The notes below the pieces were generated by a model that ran no database searches, was not told the DNA's origin, and saw only the letters and a list, made by a program, of their open reading frames with translations. DNA of 64,000 bases from SIG437 sp045648985 (GTDB lineage: Bacteria; Bacillota; Clostridia; UBA1381; UBA9506): contig JAZROZ010000032.1 of assembly GCA_045648985.1 (NCBI GenBank), forward strand, positions 1 to 64,000, in the 5' to 3' direction. Positions 59,387 through 64,000 of the stretch are shown piece by piece (the first letter of the stretch is position 1; each line of letters opens with the position of its first letter). The position numbers were made by a program, and so were the translations under genes.

Positions 59387-60420
59387 TATTTTTCCCCTCC
59401 TTGTTTGTTAAATGCCTTAATGACTTTTACAATATTCAGTGCGGAGGGACACTTTTCAACACATCTGCCACAACCTACACATGAATACATACCATCATTA
59501 TTTTCAGGGAAATATACTAATTTGTGCATAAATCTCTGGCGGAATCTCTGCATCTGGCTTGTTCTGTTATTGCCATGTGCCATCATTGTAAAGTCAGAGT
59601 ACATACAAGAATCCCAGCAGCGATATCTCTTGATGCCGTTACTTGTTTTATAATCTTTAATGTCATAGCACTGACAAGTCGGACATACAAAAGTGCAAGT
59701 TCCGCATGCTAAGCATGGTTTATAAAGCTGTTCCCAAAGCTCTGAATTAAACTTTTCGTCTAATGCATTACCACCAAATCCTTCTAATGAAAGATTTGAA
59801 TATGGAAGCTTATCTATTATTTTTCTTATATTTTCTTTTTCTGTCTCTAGTTGGTTTTCGTCAGCACCATCTTCTAAAACTGACTTAACGCTTTGAGTAA
59901 GTTCTTCGCCTTTTTCGGTAAGTGATTCCCATACATAGCTCTCGCCAACTTTTGTTAATCTTACGTCAGCTACCGGCTCTCCTGCATCAATTCCGAAAAC
60001 CTTACAGAAACAACTTTCCTCAGGTTCGCTGCAAGCTAAAGCCACTATAGTTCCGTGATCTCTTCTTGCTTTATAGAAAGTATCTACAGGCTCTGCTAGG
60101 AAAACCTTATCTAAAACCTCAATACCTTTTACGTCACAGGCTTTCATACCGAAAGCAACAAACTTCTGACTTTGGAGTTCTTCAGGTTTAATCTCTATAT
60201 TTTTTCCATTTGTTTTGCAGGTATAAAGTGTTTCCGACTGTGGGAAGAATATATCTTTTGCTGACTTAACAGTTTTAAGTGTATCAAGGTCAATATTTTC
60301 ATCTTCAGCCCATACGGCAAAGTTTGTCTGCCCTGCTTTATTAACAGGAAGATATAGCTCCTGAGTTTTTGTAATCTCACGGAATAATGCCGTAAGATTT
60401 TCTTTTGCTATCTTAAACAT
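59386..60420 (-). CDS. FlxB-like 4Fe-4S dicluster protein (AsrA-like)
   Basis: A 344-residue iron-sulfur protein with ACLACGTCTFVCPTCQC (~238) and SCVGCGRCVEKCPSALN (~312), and upstream cysteines in CSEPEESCFCKVFG (~130) typical of AsrA/FlxB. It is a soluble electron carrier between the FlxA-like flavoprotein and the Hdr core. Anaerobic sulfite reductase subunit A is the alternative, but there is no asrC and the neighbours are Hdr genes. Confidence 0.82.
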   Translation of the reverse strand: MFKIAKENLTALFREITKTQELYLPVNKAGQTNFAVWAEDENIDLDTLKTVKSAKDIFFPQSETLYTCKTNGKNIEIKPEELQSQKFVAFGMKACDVKGIEVLDKVFLAEPVDTFYKARRDHGTIVALACSEPEESCFCKVFGIDAGEPVADVRLTKVGESYVWESLTEKGEELTQSVKSVLEDGADENQLETEKENIRKIIDKLPYSNLSLEGFGGNALDEKFNSELWEQLYKPCLACGTCTFVCPTCQCYDIKDYKTSNGIKRYRCWDSCMYSDFTMMAHGNNRTSQMQRFRQRFMHKLVYFPENNDGMYSCVGCGRCVEKCPSALNIVKVIKAFNKQGGEK

Positions 60421-60423
60421 ACA

Positions 60424-61398
60424 TTATCCCCTTTCTTTTACAATGCTCGGCTCTGCATCATCAAAAGTGAAATCAGTGAGCGGACATTTTTCTTCAATGT
60501 CCTTTCCTGCCTGATAGTTACCATAGAGCTCGTTTATATTTTTTATAAACTTTCTGTTAAACAGATGAAGCGGTATTCCTTGTGGGCATACTCTTGAGCA
60601 TTCGCCGCAGTCTGTACATCTTCCGGCAACGTGGAATGCACGAATGATGTGGAACATTTTTTCTTCAAAAGAATCAGAATTTGCTTTTCTTGCTTCATCA
60701 AATTTGTTGCTGTCAAACACGCATTTACGGCAAGAACAAGCAGGACAAACATTTCTGCAAGCATTACATCTTATACATTTTGAGAGTTCTTCTTTGAAAT
60801 ACTCAAACTTTTGCTCGGGGCTCATCGCCTCAATCTTTGAAACTTCATCAAAACGGTCTTTAATGCACGTATCTTCTGATTCACCGATTACTTCATCATA
60901 AATCATATGGTCTTTGCCTTTACAAACATAGCATCTTTCAAGCATTGCATCTTTATATGCAATTTCCTTGTCTCCATATATTGTTTCAATCTTTAAGGTT
61001 TCGGCTTTATCGCTAAAACCTGCACCTTCGATTTTTAAAATACCTTTAATTCCGGCTTTTTTTATCTTTTCGATATCAAGTTTTCCTTTACAGCCTACAC
61101 CAATGATATAGGCTTTGTCACGGTTTACTCTGTATTCTTTCATAAGCTGATTGAAGCTATATGTGTCGCAAGGCTTTAAAAACACTAATGTTTTCCCGTC
61201 AAGCTTACTTGCTTGTATCATATATTTACTTAAGTTAGCACCACAAAATCCGTCATATACGAAATCCTTAAGGCTTTCTTCATTTTCAAAAAATGCCGGC
61301 TCAGGATTATAATTCATATCGCCGTTTTTCCAGCCTAATACTCTTTCTACTGTTCCGTCAGCTAAAAGTTCTTTAGCGCGATTTACTAGTTCTTGCAT
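60424..61398 (-). CDS. FlxC-like 4Fe-4S dicluster protein
   Basis: A 324-residue iron-sulfur protein. Two C-terminal 4Fe-4S sites, CIRCNACRNVCPACSCRKC (~206) and RCTDCGECSRVCPQGIPL (~255), follow a domain with FLKPCDTYSFNQLMKEY and IGVGCKGKLD and an extra CYVCKGKDH, as in FrhB/FlxC-like proteins. It overlaps the flxD-like gene by 13 bases. Confidence 0.8.
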   Translation of the reverse strand: MQELVNRAKELLADGTVERVLGWKNGDMNYNPEPAFFENEESLKDFVYDGFCGANLSKYMIQASKLDGKTLVFLKPCDTYSFNQLMKEYRVNRDKAYIIGVGCKGKLDIEKIKKAGIKGILKIEGAGFSDKAETLKIETIYGDKEIAYKDAMLERCYVCKGKDHMIYDEVIGESEDTCIKDRFDEVSKIEAMSPEQKFEYFKEELSKCIRCNACRNVCPACSCRKCVFDSNKFDEARKANSDSFEEKMFHIIRAFHVAGRCTDCGECSRVCPQGIPLHLFNRKFIKNINELYGNYQAGKDIEEKCPLTDFTFDDAEPSIVKERG

Positions 61399-61829
61399 CT
61401 TAAATCCCCCAATCTGACGTTTTTACCAAGCGCTTTAACATGCTCTACAAACTCATTCATTGTCTGTGAGAATTTAACGCCCTCAGCCGCTGATACCCAT
61501 TCTACACGTACTCGGTCTTTTTCTATACCAAGATAATCTAGCATAGAGAAAAGAAGTGTCATACGTCTTCTTGCATAGTAGTTACCAGTTGAATAGTGGC
61601 AATCACCGGGATGACAACCGCATATGATAACACCATCTGCGCCCTTTTCAAATGCTCTTAAAATGAACATCGGGTTAACACGGCAAGAACAAGGCACTCT
61701 TATTATTTTAACATCAGCAGGATAGCCTAAACGACTACTGCCTGCTAAATCTGCACCTGCATAACTGCACCAGTTACAACAAAAAGCTACTATTTTCGGT
61801 CTGAATTCACCGTTTGCTTCTATAGACAT
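61386..61829 (-). CDS. FlxD / MvhD-like delta subunit
   Basis: A 147-residue protein of the MvhD family. VAFCCNWCSYAGADLAGSSR (~14) and RVPCSCRVNPMFILRAFEKGADGVIICGCHPGDCHYSTGN (split, ~45-85) contain the conserved cysteines of the 2Fe-2S subunit that docks an electron donor on HdrA. It overlaps hdrA by 10 bases. Confidence 0.92.
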   Translation of the reverse strand: MSIEANGEFRPKIVAFCCNWCSYAGADLAGSSRLGYPADVKIIRVPCSCRVNPMFILRAFEKGADGVIICGCHPGDCHYSTGNYYARRRMTLLFSMLDYLGIEKDRVRVEWVSAAEGVKFSQTMNEFVEHVKALGKNVRLGDLRCKN

Positions 61830-63808
61830 ATTGCATCCACCTCCGAAATCAACTGTCTGTTAGAGAATCCTAAAAGGTCCATAGCGCCTGACGGACATGT
61901 AACCGTACAAGCTCCGCAGCCCTGACAAAGCGCGCTGTTTACAGATGCCACTCTGCGAATTTCGCGGATTCCATGATCATTAATTTCCTTGTCTTCATAG
62001 CTGATAGCACCATAAGGACATACATTCTGGCATGCTGAACAGCCGTTACAGAGCAATATATCGGATTGTGCTGTACACGGGTTTGTTAAAAGCTTATCCT
62101 TAGCTAACAGTCCGATTGCCTTAACTGCAGCAGCACCAGCTTGTGCTACAGTTTCAGGGATATCTTTAGGTCCCTGACAAACACCAGATAAGAATATTCC
62201 CGCTGTAGGTGATTCTACAGGACGGAGCTTAGCATGAGCTTCTGTTAAGAAATTATTTGTATCTATTGAAGCTGTGAGCATTGTTGCAATCTTTCTGACA
62301 TCAGGGTTAGGCTCGATTGCAGTAGCAAGCACCACCATATCAGCTTCTTTTAAAATCTGTTTGTTATCTAAAAGGTCTGAACCTTGAACTAACAATTTTC
62401 CGTCAGGCTGCGGTATAACCTTTCCTACCTGACCTTTAATATAATTGACACCGTACTGTTCAACGGCACGTCTGTAAAACTCATCAAAGTTTTTACCTGG
62501 TGTACGTACGTCAATATAGAATACTGTTACATTAACGTCCGGATATTTATCACGGATGAGCATTGCGTGTTTAGCTGTGTACATACAGCATATTTTTGAG
62601 CAATATGGCTTTCCTCTGTCGTCAGAGCAACGGCTTCCCACGCACTGAATAAATACGATTTCTTTTGGAGCTTTTCCGTCAGAGAGTCTTTCTAAGTGGC
62701 CTTTTGTCGGACCTGCAGCATTCATAACACGTTCAAGCTCTAAGCTTGTGATAACGTCTTTTGACTGACTATATGCATATTCATCATATTTATCAAGATT
62801 TATTGTGTCAAAGCCCGTTGCAACAACGATTGCGCCGTATTTTTCTGTTACGATTTCATCTTTTTGACAATAATCAATTGCGCCTGCCTGACAGATTTTT
62901 GAACATAGTCCGCACTTGTCAGATTTCAGCTTAATGCACGCCTCAGGGTCAATTACAGGTACGTTTGGAATAGCCTGAGCAAATGGCGTGTAAATAGCAG
63001 GTCTTGTATTTAAGCCTCTGTTAAACTCAGAAAGGCTTTTCTTAGATGGACATTTCTCCATACAAGCACCACAGCCTGTACATTTATTCATATCTACATA
63101 TCTTGCTTTTTTGCGGATATCAACAGTGAAATCACCGACGAAGCCTGAAACCTTCTCAACTTCTGAATATGTGTAGATATTAATTTTTTCATGAGCTGAA
63201 GCTTCGACCATTTTAGGCGTTAAGATACAAGCAGAACAGTCAAGTGTCGGGAAAGTTTTATCAAGCTGTGACATTCTTCCACCGATTGATGGTGTCTTTT
63301 CTACTATATCAACTTCATAGCCTGCATCTGCAATATCAAGTGCAGTCTGAATACCTGCAATACCACCGCCAATAATGAGTGCTCTTTTTGTTACTAAGCT
63401 TTCACCCGGTTTAAGCGGAGTATTTAAGTTTACTTTAGCTACTGCAGCACGGGCTAAGATTATAGCCTTCTCGGTTGCTTCTTCCATATCTTTGTGAATC
63501 CATGAACAATGCTCACGGATATTAGCTATTTCAACCATATAGGGATTTAAGCCCGCTTTTTCTGCTGCTTTTCTGAATGTTGTTTCGTGCATACGAGGTG
63601 AACAGGAACAAACAACAATGCCTGTTAAGTTTTTATCCTTTACAGCACTTATAATCTTTTCCTGACCTGCCTCTGAGCACATATACTGATAGTCCTCGCT
63701 ATGAACTACACCCGGTTCATTTGCGATTATCTCTGTTACCTTTTTTACATCTACCGTAGCGGCAATATTGCTTCCGCAATGGCAGACAAATACACCAATT
63801 CTCTGCAT
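61820..63808 (-). CDS. hdrA: HdrA-like bifurcating flavoprotein
   Basis: A 662-residue HdrA. It opens with IGVFVCHCGSNIA and CSEAGQ...VCSCSPRMHE, then the FAD fold ALIIGGGIAGIQTALDIADAG (~143) with TFPTLDCSACILTPKM, and several 4Fe-4S sites: CTGCGACMEKCPSK (~243), CGLCSKICQAGA, CNGCSACQNVCPYG (~588), CQGCGACTVTCPSG (~632). HdrA is where electrons are split between a high- and a low-potential path, ferredoxin being the low one. GGAGG precedes ATG. Confidence 0.92.
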   Translation of the reverse strand: MQRIGVFVCHCGSNIAATVDVKKVTEIIANEPGVVHSEDYQYMCSEAGQEKIISAVKDKNLTGIVVCSCSPRMHETTFRKAAEKAGLNPYMVEIANIREHCSWIHKDMEEATEKAIILARAAVAKVNLNTPLKPGESLVTKRALIIGGGIAGIQTALDIADAGYEVDIVEKTPSIGGRMSQLDKTFPTLDCSACILTPKMVEASAHEKINIYTYSEVEKVSGFVGDFTVDIRKKARYVDMNKCTGCGACMEKCPSKKSLSEFNRGLNTRPAIYTPFAQAIPNVPVIDPEACIKLKSDKCGLCSKICQAGAIDYCQKDEIVTEKYGAIVVATGFDTINLDKYDEYAYSQSKDVITSLELERVMNAAGPTKGHLERLSDGKAPKEIVFIQCVGSRCSDDRGKPYCSKICCMYTAKHAMLIRDKYPDVNVTVFYIDVRTPGKNFDEFYRRAVEQYGVNYIKGQVGKVIPQPDGKLLVQGSDLLDNKQILKEADMVVLATAIEPNPDVRKIATMLTASIDTNNFLTEAHAKLRPVESPTAGIFLSGVCQGPKDIPETVAQAGAAAVKAIGLLAKDKLLTNPCTAQSDILLCNGCSACQNVCPYGAISYEDKEINDHGIREIRRVASVNSALCQGCGACTVTCPSGAMDLLGFSNRQLISEVDAICL

Positions 63809-63813
63809 ACCGC

Positions 63814-64000
63814 TTACCTCCTGTATCTTCTGAATGCACTAACTAACAACTGCTGGGGAATTTCATCATCTAAAAGCTGGGGAATTTCATCAGCAAGCAA
63901 ATAATTCTGTCCTTTTGCACGTACAACAAGCTGTCTTGCCGCATCTATGAGCTTACCCGGCTGAACATTACGCGGACATCTTTCAATACAAGCAAAGCAA
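63814..64000 (-). CDS. hdrC: HdrC-like subunit, 5' part outside the window
   Basis: The last 61 codons of a protein: CFACIERCPRNVQPGKLIDAARQ is the second 4Fe-4S site of HdrC, followed by a short tail with a repeated DEIPQ(L)L. HdrC links HdrA to HdrB. It stops 5 bases before the hdrA start. Whether hdrB precedes it cannot be seen here. Confidence 0.82.
   Translation of the reverse strand, partial: CFACIERCPRNVQPGKLIDAARQLVVRAKGQNYLLADEIPQLLDDEIPQQLLVSAFRRYRR
63852..63892. repeat. 17-bp tandem duplication in the hdrC tail
   Basis: GCTGGGGAATTTCATCA occurs at 63852-63868 and 63876-63892, 24 bases apart and in frame, so the peptide motif DEIPQ(L)L is repeated. This is a small slippage-type duplication in the C-terminal tail. 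Confidence 0.8.

Noticed and set aside
59386..60420. Anaerobic sulfite reductase (AsrAB) assignment for the 58.5-60.4 kb pair
   Set aside because: No asrC is present and the genes are embedded among MvhD-, HdrA- and HdrC-like genes, which fits FlxAB better.
1..64000. CRISPR arrays, rRNA or tRNA genes
   Set aside because: No regularly spaced repeats and no convincing tRNA or rRNA sequence were seen on either strand by eye.

Overview
The window is AT-rich DNA from a strictly anaerobic, spore-forming Firmicute, most likely a gut clostridium recovered from a metagenome. The evidence is sporulation genes (spoVM, spoVB, spoIIR, a spoIIQ-like peptidase, ytfJ/gerW, CotH and a broken spoIIID), an Rnf complex, [FeFe]-hydrogenases, ScpAB, and canonical sigma-A promoters and AGGAGG-type ribosome binding sites. 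The first 57 bases are not genomic. They match an MGI/BGI (DNBSEQ) library adapter including a 10-base barcode, so the window starts at a contig end.

Layout. 0.06-8.9 kb is an accessory island: a type III restriction-like helicase (cut by the contig edge), an AAA/DUF4143 ATPase split by an in-frame stop, an XRE-HipA/CtkA-DUF6933-like toxin-antitoxin-type operon, a sigma-like protein and a second, intact AAA/DUF4143 ATPase. A 52-bp sequence occurs twice in direct orientation (6.2 and 8.85 kb). The second copy cuts the sporulation regulator gene spoIIID after codon 38, which suggests tandem integration of mobile elements into spoIIID. 9.1-16.5 kb is a minus-strand surface-glycan operon (two ATP-grasp enzymes, a GT2, RmlA, RmlB, a polytopic membrane protein) with an aminotransferase relic. 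16.7-19.4 kb holds a LysR regulator diverging from a TRAP-type permease pair. 19.5-26.5 kb holds a flippase, WecE-like aminotransferase, DUF4956 protein, secreted glycosidase-like protein and CotH kinase. 26.6-29.0 kb holds spoVM with a new small membrane protein, spoVB and spoIIR. 29.2-34.1 kb is rnfCDGEAB. 34.2-45 kb is housekeeping (queT, nifU, nifS, rapZ, lysA, a spoIIQ-like gene, an M14 peptidase, an HPr-like protein, and the M50-scpA-scpB-DUF2953-ytfJ-zinc-ribbon operon).

45-64 kb is a redox-energy region, all on the minus strand. It contains an electron-bifurcating HndABCD-type [FeFe]-hydrogenase with an embedded histidine-kinase-like ATPase; a probable H2-sensing cassette (DRTGG, anti-sigma-like ATPase, HydS-like hydrogenase, DRTGG, PHP protein); class I fumarase; an AspT-family exchanger; a soluble fumarate reductase-like flavoprotein with its Fe-S subunit; and a FlxABCD-HdrA-HdrC flavin-based electron-bifurcation complex running off the window end.

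A reading that links these parts: Flx-Hdr oxidises NADH and splits electrons between fumarate (through the FrdA/FrdB-like pair) and ferredoxin. Ferredoxin is then used by Rnf to build an ion gradient or by the Hnd hydrogenase to make H2, and the HydS-like cassette reports H2 or redox state. The gene order is seen directly; the electron route is inference.
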